Positions 1-12,100 of a stretch of DNA of 64,000 nt are shown here, piece after piece. Both the position numbers and the translations under genes were made by a program. The notes below the pieces were generated by a model. The model did no database searches and had not been told where the DNA came from. It saw only the letters and a list, made by a program, of their open reading frames with translations. Source of the DNA: Euwallacea fornicatus (taxonomy: Eukaryota > Arthropoda > Insecta > Coleoptera > Curculionidae). Where the stretch lies: assembly GCF_040115645.1 (NCBI RefSeq), contig NC_089568.1, forward strand, positions 1,054,001 to 1,118,000, given 5' to 3'. Each line of letters opens with the position of its first letter. The stretch's first letter is position 1.

Positions 1-1701
1 TTTGCGGTTTCTGTTTTTGTTTTTGTTTTATATCAAAGTTAAAATATTTTATTATTAGTAGAATTGTTGTTTCAAACAATTTAAATAATAAAATAACTTT
101 TTTTAAGTATCTACTAAACGACCAAATAGCTAATTTTACATCATATTATAAAACTTATTTAAAGAAAACTAGTTTTAGGAAAGTATATTCCGTAAAAACT
201 AGTGATTACTAACATGTCCTGGGTTTAAATTGGATTCAACTGACCATCTTGGGAAACTTTAATTTTTCCTAGTTAGATCGGGTTTTACCGATTTTGGTTT
301 TGACCATTCAGCAACATTTCGAACCGTTGTTATTGCTTGCAAGTTCAGCTCTGATCCATATTTTGTGGTGCCTGCCGTTGTAACGTATTTCCTAACTTCA
401 TAGACGCACTGTAGTCATAACCACCCTAAAGCATCTATAGCTAGTTATTCTAGATATTTACCTTCTACAAGTTTAAATTTAGCAGAAGTTTTTTAAAGAT
501 AACTTGTAAAAAACTTGTCTTCAACAGTTTACTTGCTTGTAGGAAGAAATTTTCCTCGTCCACTGAGCTTTTCTTTGCGAGTCCGGTATCTTCGCTTTTC
601 CTGTTTAACGAGATATAAAAGATTTTTTTTTCTCTGTATCTTCATGCAGGTTCGGTTCTTGAAATCTTTCTTTTGCTTTTAATCCATCTTAAGAAAAATC
701 TAGCCCCTACTTAGACAGTTTCGACACTTTCGACTTCTGATTTTTACTATACGGTGCATTTCAAATTTGACCCTTGCTGTTGAGATCTCGAAAATTAAAG
801 GAGATACGAACAAGTTTAAATGAGAGCAAAATTGCACGGTCTAACGTATGACCAAATTCCGTTTTCATAATTTGAATTTGTTGAGTATTTGCGAAGATCC
901 GTGATAAAGACTAAAAATTGAAGATTTTTTTAGCGCTATTTGACAAAGAGACTCAAAGGCTCAAGTACACTTTCATTGTCACTTTTTCTTAGTTTCAGAT
1001 TTGTCCTCCTACGTTTGGTCTTTTAGCTACCATCATCGAGTTTATTTTTTCTTCTGAGCGCCATATTGGATTTTTCCACATAAAAATGATCGGATGGCAA
1101 AATGTGAAAAAATCATCGTACAGCTCAGAAAAAGCGGCAATGAAAATATGCCTGCGGTTTTGGTCTTCCTTTCCAGGCGAAGTCAAAGCGAAATCTCCAA
1201 TATATAGATTTTTCAGCTATTTTTGGAAATACTCGAAAAATTCAAAATTTTAAATCATGCGCTAAGTTACAAAATTTTGCCCTCAATTCAACTTCTTCGT
1301 ATCTCCTCTAGTTTCCGAGATCTCCACAGCGAGAGCCGAACTTGAGGTGCCCTCTATATCACTGCTTCTAGTAGGTGTGACTAATGAATTCATTCCTTCG
1401 ATATCTTGGTCTGATGGTTTGATTTGGTTCCTAATAATGCATTCAATCATGAAGCATACCTCCGCTTCGGGGATCCAATTCGCACACTTGCACGAATCCC
1501 CAAGTAACCTTCACTACCTCCTACCCACCAACGAGCACATTTCTCAATCAGAATGTCGTTATTTACTTATTACACAATTTTTTTATTATTAAGGTCTCAT
1601 TAGCGTTACTGACACGTTATACGTAGATTGCATTGATCCAGGAACCTCCCATCTGGAGTGTTCATGTGCCTAGTTTGTGAAAGTGCACTTAATTTTTTCA
1701 G
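1..1701. other. non-coding sequence upstream of the SH2 exon
   Basis: I see no convincing exon here. The following SH2 exon starts with a split codon, so at least one earlier coding exon exists, but none with a supported splice pair is recognisable; it may lie left of the window. Confidence 0.5.
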
Positions 1702-4700
1702 GTCTGATAACTCGATCTCAAGCTGAAAAACTCCTCTTGGACCAACCCTATGGGACCTTCTTGGTGAGACTCTCCGAACGGATTTGGGGCTATGCAATTT
1801 CCTACAGAGCACAGGAGAAATGCAAACACTACCTAGTAAACGCTTCGCAGAAATATAGTTTTTGCGGTAATAATCAAGTGGAACACAGTTGTTTAGGTAA
1901 GATTTGTCACAATCTATCCCCGATCACGTGCTTAATACAAATATCAGTTCTTTGTTGCTAAAAATAAGGTCAGCATAACCCAAACATAAACTTCGAGGAA
2001 TTTCTACGACGAAAATAACTATAGAGAGGAATGTAAACAGTTCTAGCTATGCAGAAAGACGAAAGACCTCGCTTTCGATGTTTGAAGCATTTCCCACTAA
2101 TGGCTTTATCTCAAGAATTGAAAGAGTTCATATGACGACACTGAGAGAGCTACTTATAACGAACTTTTACTTATTGTTATTTAATTCACGAAATTAAACA
2201 TAATAATACCAATTTAAGCTAGATTTTATGGTTAGTTTTTCGTAATAGACAGGAAGTCTCACAAATAATACAAAAGGAAGTTGCCCATCCAATAAGCCAT
2301 CTGCATAACTTTCCCCATCGCGATCATCAAACTAAATCACTAGTTTTATTAACTTTTATGTGGATAATTGTATGGTTTAATTGGTCTCAAATTAAGATTG
2401 CACCTAATTTACTTTAATTCAGCTCGAGAGCCGTTAAATTTTTGCTAATTAGACCACCAAACTAATTTGCGAGCCTGAATAAAATGGCCCTTCTTTTCCA
2501 TTCGATGGGTAATTGCAGAAATATTGTTAATTTAGTTAATTGGATGCGGAATCGAAGTAAAAGGCACGAATCGGGAAAGAGAATGATTACCATATCATCG
2601 ATTTTACGAGGGATTGTGATGTTAATTTTTTTAATTTTTTTTTAAATTTAATTACTTGTAGAGATACAATCTGTCACAATAAAGGTAAAAATAAATTGGA
2701 CATTCAACATCTGTGCTGGCAATTACAAATTATAGTACTAAGTGGTGTAGTAAAAGGACCAACATTTCAGTCCCTTACTTGGTTGAATCTATGTGGCAAA
2801 TCTAGAGGGTTGAATCTCTTCAACCTGGTTGTATATGTCGCTGTGTCCAGTAAATTTATGGCTGAGTGATTTGGGTGGTGATCTAATCTTCGCATGTAGT
2901 TATCTGAGTAGCTCTCTATTTCTTCTCGGACTGTTTTGATTGAGAGGTCGGAGTGAATTGTATTGTTGCTAACACACCATGGTGCATTAACAAGCATCCG
3001 TAACGTCTTAGATTGAAAACGTTGTAAAATTTCGATATTAGAGTTGCTGGCGGTTCCCCATAGCTGGATACCATAGGTCCACACGGGCTTGATGATGGTT
3101 TTGTAAATTAGCACTTTGTTCTCTAGCGATTGTGATGTTAATAACATTTTTAATAGGAACACGCTTTTTGCTGCGTTTTCAATGGAAACGCGGGCATTTT
3201 TCCCTTGGAGACTCGGCGATGACATGAAATGTACATTCAAGGCCTGATGATGCGACATTTTCACCAAAAATTAAAAATAAATTCACACGCACGGAAAAAA
3301 ATTCCCGATTAGACTGAAAATTCTTCAGCCTTTTTGTACCAGTTTTTGCATTAGGTCGTGTAGTATGAGATGAGTAGAATTGGATTGGAACTTTAGTCAT
3401 CTTTTTTTCATATGAAATGCTTTTATTGTCAATCGAAATATGCACCGCCATTATCAATACACTTCTGCCATTTAACGGGAAGTTCATTGATTCCCCTGTC
3501 TTCGGACTTCTCACATGTTGTAAATCATTGCCCATCTCCCGTTGTAAATCACGGCCAAGGGAAGGAATACCCTTTGTTGGAAGGGAGACACATGGGTCCG
3601 CGTGTACCTTTTACAAGTGGACAACGGCTAGGAGACATCTGTGCTGCACATGGGATGCAGATGACCAAGGATCAGGGAGAGAGGCAATGGTGATATACTG
3701 CAAGAGGGCAGAACACCCTTGGCAAGTGATCAAAACGGGCGCACTTGATATCTCTCGGGAATTTTTGTTATCACTGTCTTAGTTGTTATCTTCGTTACTT
3801 GTTAAAATAAATACGTTAAAATCCATCACAACTGAGCAGTTAATTCCTCACGCGTACGTGATTCACGACCTCTATTTACCACTGAGCATTACGAGATGAT
3901 ATGAGGATAGTCATCACTATATCCTACACCCTGCTGTAAAAGCCTGCAGACCGGGAGTCGATAAACTCGTGGAAGGCAGCTCTGACAGCCTCGTCGGAGT
4001 TGAATGTCTTCCCTACCAAGAAGTTATCCAAATTTTGAAAGAAGTGGTGATCAGTGGGTGCTAAGTCGGGTGAATACGGTGGACGACGAAGAGTTTCCAA
4101 TTCCAACTCCTGTAGCTTGGCCGAGGTGACTTGTGCGTTATGCGGCCGAGCGTTGTCGTGCAACAATAGCGGTGCGCTTCGATTGGCTAATCTTGGCTGC
4201 TTAACCGTCAGTTGCCTCATCATTTCGGTCAGTTGTCGGCAGTAGACATCAGCCGTAATCGATTCACCAGATTTCATGAAGCTGCGATGGATGACACCTG
4301 CGTTGGACCACCAAGTCCACCAAGGCAAGGTGGCTTTGTTCCTTCTGGTCTTTCATAATATTTCATTGCAGACAACTTTCGGTCGTCTATATCAGGGAGA
4401 TAGAAGTAAAGCTATAAAAGTACTCGAAACCTCGTCGGCTATAAAAATCTTATGGGATTCGATAATTTTTTTCTACAAGCAAAATTTTTTTATCGAATTC
4501 AAGGGAAGGAATTAGCAATGAGAACACACGTAAAAAAAACTTGCTTCTTGTAGATTTGAAAGCAAAAAATTGCTCGAGTTAACATGAAATTTTTATTCAG
4601 TTTTTATCGTCTCTCTCTCTCTCTCTCTCTCTCTCTGTTGAAAAATTTTGAAATACTTGGAAATAAGAAAGTCCCAAATCGTTTAAGACAAAGATTCCAC

Positions 4701-5138
4701 GAAAGGAGCAGAAATCCTGGAGTTATACCCGCTGCGAGTTTTTTGAAAACTTCGACGCCCCTTCTCTACTCTCAAACGATATTTCTCGTCTACAATCCTC
4801 AATCCATTAAATTCTACTCACCCTGTAACTCGCTTGTCACCCTCATTTGATCCCAGACGCAAATTGTAAGAAGTATTAGCAACTCTTACGAACAAACCTG
4901 CAATGCAACAAATCTCTACGCATTTGTTAAGAGAGTGGATAAAACCTACTTTGAAATCTCTGGAACGATCCCTTTCATCATTTTCCATCCTTTTAAATTT
5001 ATAAATATCTCTTTATTTACAGGTGATCTCGTCAAATACCACTATACCCAGCCTCTCACAGGAGGGGAGAAACTCATCCACCCATGCCCAAGACTTTCTG
5101 AGACTGCTATTGAAGAACTCATAGAAGCTAATCAATAA
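1702..5138 (+). CDS. SH2D4-type SH2 domain protein, C-terminal two exons (5' incomplete)
   Basis: Two coding exons, 1702-1896 and 5023-5138, joined in phase 1 (acceptor after TTTTTTCAG, donor GTAAGA, acceptor TTTATTTACAG), ending at TAA 5136-5138. Together they encode most of an SH2 domain: the start GLITRSQAEKLL, the phosphotyrosine-binding strand TFLVRLSER with the invariant Arg, then GYAISYR, CKHYLVNAS, YSF and, across the splice, CLG-DLVKYHYTQPLT and EKLIHPCPRLS. The SERxxGYAxSY and CKHxLxxAS spacing is that of SH2D4A/B adaptors, where SH2 is the C-terminal domain, as here. SH2 domains bind phosphotyrosine peptides, so a cytoplasmic adaptor role is likely. The protein ends 17 residues after the HPCPRLS segment. 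The N-terminal exons are not found. The 3.1-kb intron carries jockey and mariner fragments. The SH2 assignment is firm; the SH2D4 subfamily is probable. Confidence 0.85.
2640..3267 (-). mobile_element. 5'-truncated jockey-type non-LTR retrotransposon
   Basis: The minus strand encodes the C-terminal part of a jockey-clade reverse transcriptase from about 3267 to the stop at 2767. Recognisable segments are NKVLIYKTIIKPVWTYGIQ, LWGTASNSNIEILQRFQSK and TLRMLVNAPW. A T-rich run at about 2628-2645 on the plus strand would be the A-rich 3' tail of the minus-strand element. The catalytic RT core and the endonuclease are absent, the usual result of 5' truncation. It lies in the SH2-gene intron, in antisense orientation. 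Confidence 0.75.
3429..3515 (-). pseudogene. mariner transposase C-terminal tail remnant
   Basis: Reading on the minus strand to a stop at 3429-3431 gives RGINELPVKWQKCIDNG followed by GAYFD. This is the typical last segment of mariner transposases (pattern LPxxWQKCIDxxGxYF). Only this tail is recognisable, and the rest of an element up to 3900 is not. It may be a separate insertion from the fragment at 3924-4328, because the two cannot be joined in one frame. Confidence 0.5.
3924..4328 (-). pseudogene. mariner (D34D) transposase fragment
   Basis: A minus-strand open frame of about 134 codons covers the C-terminal half of a mariner transposase. It starts near the WWTWWSNAGVIH segment and contains the second catalytic Asp in LLLHDNARPHNAQ and the third in YSPDLAPTDHHFFQNLDNFL, then FHEFIDSRSAGFYSR. 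The spacing is that of the D34D family. The N-terminal helix-turn-helix region and the first catalytic Asp are missing, the usual C-terminal tail is absent, and no terminal inverted repeats are evident, so it is a dead fragment. It sits in the SH2-gene intron. Confidence 0.8.
4612..4636. repeat. (TC)n microsatellite
   Basis: About 12 uninterrupted TC units in the SH2-gene intron. Confidence 0.95.
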
Positions 5139-6007
5139 ACTCTCGAGACGTGATGTTTTAATCTTTAATCTCATACAAGGGGTTCACAAAACTACGACCG
5201 CCTTTTAACTGAATTATTACTTGAGACAAATTGTAAGCATTTGGGACATCACGGGACCCACGGAACCCACTTAATGTGCCATAATAACTTTTGTGGGCAG
5301 ATTCGTATTTTTCTGTTTGGTCGGAATTTTTGTGAACTCTTTCTGTATATCACTGTATTGACCCCTGTGATTTTTTCGGCATTTTTCTATTGGAAATCCG
5401 ACTTTAGTTATTTCATTCGTAGTTATGTATCTTTTTAATTTACATTAAGTGACTTAAATAATATTCAGAAATACTTACTAATTCTCTGCTTCGACTTTTA
5501 TTAGGTTATTCTTTTATCAATTGATGTTTATAAGTTTTTCGAGTACGCATTTACCCATAAGCTAATTCCAACTGATTTCAGTAAGATCATAAGTAACTTG
5601 AGCCACGTTAACTTGAGTCACGTTAACTTGAGTTGATTTTCACTTTCGAACCAGCTAGTGCTGTAGTATTTAACGATATTTCCTCGGTGTGCCTTTGCAT
5701 GAGTGCTCTTTTAATACTTTGTAATGTTAATGATATTTCGTATTATTAAATGATTTTTTTAGTTGCCATGTTTTACTTCATTTGCTCGAGATTTGCACCA
5801 TGAGCAGCTAGCAAAAGGGTCTTTAAAATCTGCACATAAAAACAGCGTTTTTTTTATTTACAAAAGCTCTTATAGTAAATGGATAAATTATACAGAAAAG
5901 TATAAATAATAATCGCCTAGTATAGTGAATTTATGGACAAATTTCCATGATGGATGGGTATGTATGGTTTCTATTTTTCGTTACTCTAGGTACCTTTTTT
6001 CTGACCA
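5139..6007. other. convergent intergenic region with a short tandem repeat
   Basis: This is the 3' flank between the SH2 gene (+) and the CDKL gene (-). A 15-bp unit (ACTTGAGYCACGTTA) is repeated at 5596-5610 and 5611-5625, followed by a partial third copy. I see no other gene. Confidence 0.5.
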
Positions 6008-6106
6008 CTAAAATTTATGATAAAATCTCGATTGGTCTTTCACAGGCGTTGGCAAATCTATATCCAGCACTTTACGCTTCCTTTTGGCTTTCTTGAATTT
6101 GTACTC
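6008..6106 (-). CDS. CDKL: CDKL candidate terminal exon B, basic NLS-like
   Basis: After an acceptor (TTGTTGTAG) the phase-0 frame reads EYKFKKAKRKRKVLDIDLP and continues about 13 residues to TAG 6008-6010. It joins in phase to exon 8831-8910 but not to the only available GT of exon A, which is phase 2. A and B therefore look like mutually exclusive last exons. The KKAKRKRK stretch resembles a nuclear localisation signal. Confidence 0.5.
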   Translation of the reverse strand, partial: EYKFKKAKRKRKVLDIDLPTPVKDQSRFYHKF

Positions 6107-9100
6107 CTACAACAAGAGTTCAATTGATCGGCAACGAAACTAATATCGGCATTACACTAAAATCAAGCATTACAAGTTTTTGATGACCTGTTAGCCAGAA
6201 AGTTTACACAGTGGGGTTTCATGTGCTACCTAAATGTCCCTAGTACCTATTTACATTTTCCTAGATGTTAGTCAAAACTACAGTATAATGTTGTTTTTAG
6301 TGGAAGGCGATGTCGGTGATGTGGTAGCTGATGGTAGCCTCTGAAATGAGAAAAAAATCATAAAGCATCAAGTCTACGTGAATTCTCTTAATGTCGGTAC
6401 TACTAAATCTACACTCTATTGCAAAGTTAACCGAACACTTAGATTTTTTCTGAAACTATTAAAAAAAATCAATGGTAGTAATTGAAAGTTTAATAAAATT
6501 GAATATTACAAAGTGAAAATTTGAATTACAGTAAGAAAAAAATCGAAAGAAGACAAAAAAACAATATTACAAACAAAGAAGATCCACAAATCTGGTAACA
6601 AAAAAGCATTTTTTCACGTAAAAATCTTCTAAATGAAAAAACAACACGTTTAGTAACGTATATTGCTTCCGCGAGTCATAACCACAGATCCATGCGTTTG
6701 GACATGCTATGGATCAACGCGGCAAATTCTTCTTAACGAATTGGCTCCCATTCGTCAAGAAATGCTTATCAAATCATTTATGGAATGAAACCGAGCATGA
6801 TTCGACGAATGCACCGACCTAGAATATTGCATACATGCTCTATTGGGTTCAAGTCTGGATTCCCCGGGGGTCACGTTGTCCTTGTACCGTATGAAGGAGC
6901 ATTATCGTGCGCACAAAAAAAATTTTTACTGACAAATGCGCAAATGGTAGTTCGTGTTCTCCCAAACGTTGTTCAAAGTAACGATCAGCATTTAACTTAC
7001 CACCACGAATTGTGAGAAATTCTGTATGTGCCTCTAAGGGAAGGCCCATATCATTACACCACTACCGCCAAATTAATCTGTAAGGAAAAGTGACATTCTG
7101 CAAAACATTTGCCAACTCTTCTTCAAACTTCTTTTCGCCTATTAGATGAACATCTGTTGAATTTAGATTCATTCGTGGAGAGGATTCTACCCTATTTCTC
7201 AATCTCCCCACGAAGATGTTACCCAGCAAACTGTAAACGCTTATGCCGATGATCTATAATCAATAGGGATCCGGTCGCACAGCGTCAGGAATTTACTCCC
7301 GATTCCTTTAAGACTCTACGAAGTGTTTAAAGCAAAACGGCGTTCTTCTAGACCTCATTTAATCGTTGAACAAGTACTGGAGCTGACAATGGACGGCCCC
7401 TTTACACCTGAATTTTGATAAAACGATCCTCAATTAAACTTGTGGTTCTTGATCTACCTTATCCTGGTTTTCGAAATCATTGTAATGCATGTGATACAGT
7501 ACTTCGAGAAATTCCTAAGATATTTGCGATGTAACGAATGCAACGTCCACCGGTTTGCAAGGCAACAGCATGCCCTACCCTTAGAACGATCGCTGTGATG
7601 AAAGAAGGGTTTCACCATAAAGAAATTGCAAATAGGCTACAATGTTCGCAATCAATGATGTCAAGAGTGGTAAATCGCTAAGTGACTGGTAATTACTCCC
7701 GCAGGACAGGACAAGGCCTCTATGACCTTTTTTGCGGTTAAATGCGGGTCGGGAGCGGGATGCTACTGATCCTAATTTGAATTGTCTTCGACAAAACTTC
7801 AAAAAAGTTCGAGTTTCTGAGTGTACAGTACGTAGCAGGCTTAATCAGTATGGATTAACATTTCACCGCGTACCTGCTGCACCGCTGCTCCTCAGAGAGC
7901 ACCGTGTTCAGAGCTTAAGATTTGCTCGAGACCATTTAAATTAGACTAACGCCGATTGGACGCAAATATTATTCTCGGATACATCCAGATTTTGCCAAAG
8001 ATCTACAGATGGATGTGAAAGAGTACGGACGAGGCTTGTACCCTGTACTATTTTACGCAGAATAACTTTTGCTGGAGATTTCGTGGCGGTTTAGGGTGGC
8101 ATCAACCTAAACGCCTCTACAGAGGTGGTGATAGGTCATAATTCTCTAACTGCTGCCAGGTATTTTAAAAATACCCTTGAACCTCCTGTATTGCTTTTTG
8201 CCCCATTTGCATTGTTTTTATTAATGCACGCCCCAAGTCGCTGGAGTTGTTCAAGAAAAAGAGTGTCCGCATGAAGTTGAAATTGAAACCGTGGGTTGGC
8301 CTGCAAGACGTCCAGATGTGAATCCAATGGAATATATGTATGTAGGCCGCGCTTGGAAGATAAGTCGTGAGTGCGGCAATCGCAAACACTGGAGGAATTG
8401 CGAAGTTGTTTGCTTGAAGAGTGGGAAATCATTCCTCAAGAAGAAATGATGAATTTAATTACAGGATTGTGCCGGAGAACGTGAGGTGTCAGGAAGCACT
8501 AGTTACTCATTTTTCTACGTATCATCGATTTTTGTCGCAAAAATGTGAGTTTGCATTTTTTGGTCTTAAATAAAAAAGTTGGTGTTTAATGTACACTTTC
8601 AGTTTTATCTGACAATGTCTGAATGATAATATCTTAAGTATTAATTAATAATATCTGAAAATAGAAATTGTCGGAAATATTGCAGTGATCCTTTAACTTC
8701 GTTCAGGAAGGTACAGATCAATAGAACAGTACGTATCTATGCCCTTTAGGCATTAAGCGGGTATTTCGGCAGTGCTTCAGCTTAAGTGATAAATGATAAT
8801 TAAAAATATATGGAAGTGAACGATATTTACCGGTGTTACTTCAGTAGAATTCGGAAGTTCTAGCTCGGGTATGCTGCTTTTCTTCTTGGTTTTATCTGGT
8901 GAAACTGTTGCTGAAATTTCATTTAAAAAAATCATTTGTTGTTGCAAGCGGAACCAATGTCTACATCGAACTAAATTTTTGATATTCCGAGTTTAATTTC
9001 CAAATTTTCCCTGGTTCTCAAGCACCTAATGCGAATCCTCTTTGGGCATATACGCGGTGTCCGGAAAGACGATGTTATAAATTCGAGGGGTTACAGAGGG

Positions 9101-12100
9101 GGCTAAAGTACTGCTAGTACTTCATATAAAAAAATCCTAACGGTCTTCGTTACCAAATTATTAGTTCTTAAAGTAAGAAGTAGAAAAAATACTTTTTGCT
9201 GTAACTTTCAAGCGATTATCATGGTATCAATGAAAGTTGAGCGATTTAAATGACTCTTAGTTACACTTATTTTCTATGTGTATAACAGATGTTTCGAATG
9301 TCTGCCTCATACAGGGGAAGTCAAAAAATTTAAATAAAACTCGTTCCTTTCTCTAGTGAGTGGATGAAATCAGTAGTTTTTCATCGTTAGACTTTTTCAT
9401 AATTTACCTACAAAAAAATCATGCTTTAATCGACATTTTGCTCCGGTTTTGAGGAAATCGCATTCAGTCTCGATATGTACCATACAAGCTATTAATTTTA
9501 AATGCAATAAAATAATGGTTTATTATACAGGGTGAGTCGGGAGGATCGTGCCAAACTTCAGGAGCGTATTGTACATGAAAAATAAATGTAAAAAAACTCA
9601 AATGTTTTTATCCGATTTTCGTTTGTTTACAAGTTATAGCGTAAATAAAATTAAAACATAAAATTTTAAAAAATTATAAATTTCATAAGAAATTCCATAA
9701 ATTAACGTTTGGATATCATAGTAAATGTTCAAAAATATTGTCATTAACTTCTAAACATTTTCGGCTTCGTCTATGAAGAGAATTCGTTGCGCTCCTGATT
9801 GTTTCATGTCTTTCTTTAATGGCAGCTGCAGCATTTCTAATGCGTTGAATTAGTGCATCTTGAGTGTCCACTTTTACTCTGTACACTTCAATTTTAAACC
9901 AACCCCACAAACAATAGTCTAGTGGTGTGAGGTCTGGAGACCTTGGAGGCCAACTAATAGGGCCACCTCGACCAATCCAACGTCCAGGAAACGTTTCGTC
10001 TAAATGTTGCTTAACCTTTATGTTTTAGTTTTATTTACGCTATAACTTGTAAACAAACGAAAATCGGATAACAACATTTGAGTTTTTTACATTTATTTTT
10101 TATGTACAACACGCTCCTGAAGTTTGGCACGATCCTCCCGACTCACCCTGTATAAAAAAAACGGAATGTATTACAACTAAAGTTATCAAGAATGTTCAGG
10201 GTGAACACCTTGGACTTCAACACATGTCTTGAAGTTCTCTAAACATCTCCTCTACATGCGAAATAATATGTGTTGATTGTTTTTAACAGAGTCAGCAGCC
10301 GTGAAAATACGATTTAACAACTCATGTTATTTCTTGCTTTGAAAATGAGTAACTCGGTAATGAAGGTCTGTAGAATTTTTTTACATGACGTACCACTAAT
10401 TTTAGCGCTCTTTGAAACATCTAGAATGTATGACATGATCTTTCTGGACACCCTGTATGTGTTAACAATAATAATCAAACGAATGTCTCTTCACTTTAAT
10501 AACTAAAACAGAAATATGTACTATGTCAAAAGCTTACCTCCGGGCAAGTTTGGCAACGAAAAATCATCATTCTTCCCCTTATTGCTCAAATAATCACGCT
10601 TTCTAGTATTGGCACCTGAAGTTAAACTACTCAGCCAGGGGGGAGCATTACTGCCAATATTGGAATGGTCACCCTGTCCAAATATGTTCTCTACCACCAC
10701 ATTCCTCTCCATTTTCTTAAGAAAATGACTCCTAGAATTTGCAAGATGAGGCACCTGAAAAACTCATCAACTAAAAGATCTAAAGGAAAAAATGTGTGAG
10801 AATAATTACTTGAAGGTTGATTTTATAATTGTTTCCGTGTAGACCATTGGGCGACCTTTTGTGGAGCTCTTTGTTAAAACTAATATTGTTGATGGTGGGA
10901 TGCAAGATGCTGTGGAAATTGGGAGATTTGCTATGATCTGCCATGCCAAAGTGGAAAGTGTGGAATATAGGGGATTCGGGCAGCAATGGAGTCGCCTGGG
11001 AATAGATACAGCAACTCATCACAATGAGACTGGTGAGACTATGGAAGTTGGTGGAAATTACCTGATCTTTGTTGTTATCAGACAAGGGCCTGTTTTCTTC
11101 ATCTAACTTGTTGAATTTGACGTTATCCAAGGATTTCTCCAGGCCCTGTATTTCGTTGGAAGCAGGCAGTTTAAAAGAATTTTTAGGCTGAGCCATCTTT
11201 ACGTTTTGCTTGGATAGATGCTAAAAATAATAACAAATTATAAGGTTTTTAAACGTTAAAAGAGCGCTCACTTGCTGGCTTATTCGGACATTATTACTAT
11301 TATTATTACTGTTATTTAGCACACTCAGACGCTGGCTGGTTTTAGATAAAGTGATCAGGTTCTTGTCAATGGGTTGCTCCGTCATATCACTGCTTAACTT
11401 ACGCTTCATGGTGGTACCTAAAATCGGAAAATTTCGGGGATCAAAATGATGATTTCCACTCCCTCACCTTCCGTCAAACTAAATCTCCATTTGGCATCAT
11501 TAGACAATTTTCTAGGTTTAGTCTCATCCCTCTTATCTGTGGACATAATAACCTCAGACTTCAATTTCCTGAGCAAGGGAGCATTGAACTCTATATTTAC
11601 TTTTTCTCGCAGGGCTGGAAGAAACCTAAAAAGGAAGATCTGCGACTACTGGTAAACTGCTGGTAACAATAATAGTAACCTTTGAGGGAACTTATCGTGG
11701 GTGAAATAGGTGTGCCGAAGTAGTTCATCTGCATTCAGCCTTTCTTGGGGGTCCATCTTAGTGCAGCTATTTAAAAAATCTATAGAAACTAGCGGCCATG
11801 TTTGGAACATTTTGTAGAAGCCTAAAGTTTCTTTTGATGGAGTCTTGATCATTGGGCGCAGCTGGGAGTTTTTGGTCATTAATTGTTGATGTCTAACACA
11901 AGGTTTACCTGCAGTGGCACACTTTTAGGATGATTCTATGCACGATATTAGCACAAACTAACCTAAAGCTCGTACTATTAGAAACAGCTGATCGATATCA
12001 CTTTCGCCAGGAAATAGTGGATCTCCAGTGAGCATTTCTGCAAAGAGACAACCTATTGCCCATATATCTACAGGGGCTCCATATATGGGTTCTCCAACTA

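Larger units (their letters stand above)
9051..10457. mobile_element. palindromic foldback element, interrupted by a mariner derivative
   Basis: Long diverged terminal inverted repeats: the left end TACGCGGTGTCCGGAAAGA corresponds to the reverse complement of the right end (TACAGGGTGTCCAGAAAGA), and similarity continues for about 190 bp inward (for example TACTTCATATAAAAAAATCC against TACGTCATGTAAAAAAATTC). The element at 9526-10152 lies between the arms. It occupies the CDKL intron between exons 10538-10754 and 8831-8910. Confidence 0.75.

Noticed and set aside
3412..3782. two overlapping plus-strand frames of 93 and 121 codons
   Set aside because: They are antisense to a mariner C-terminal remnant and have no own motifs.
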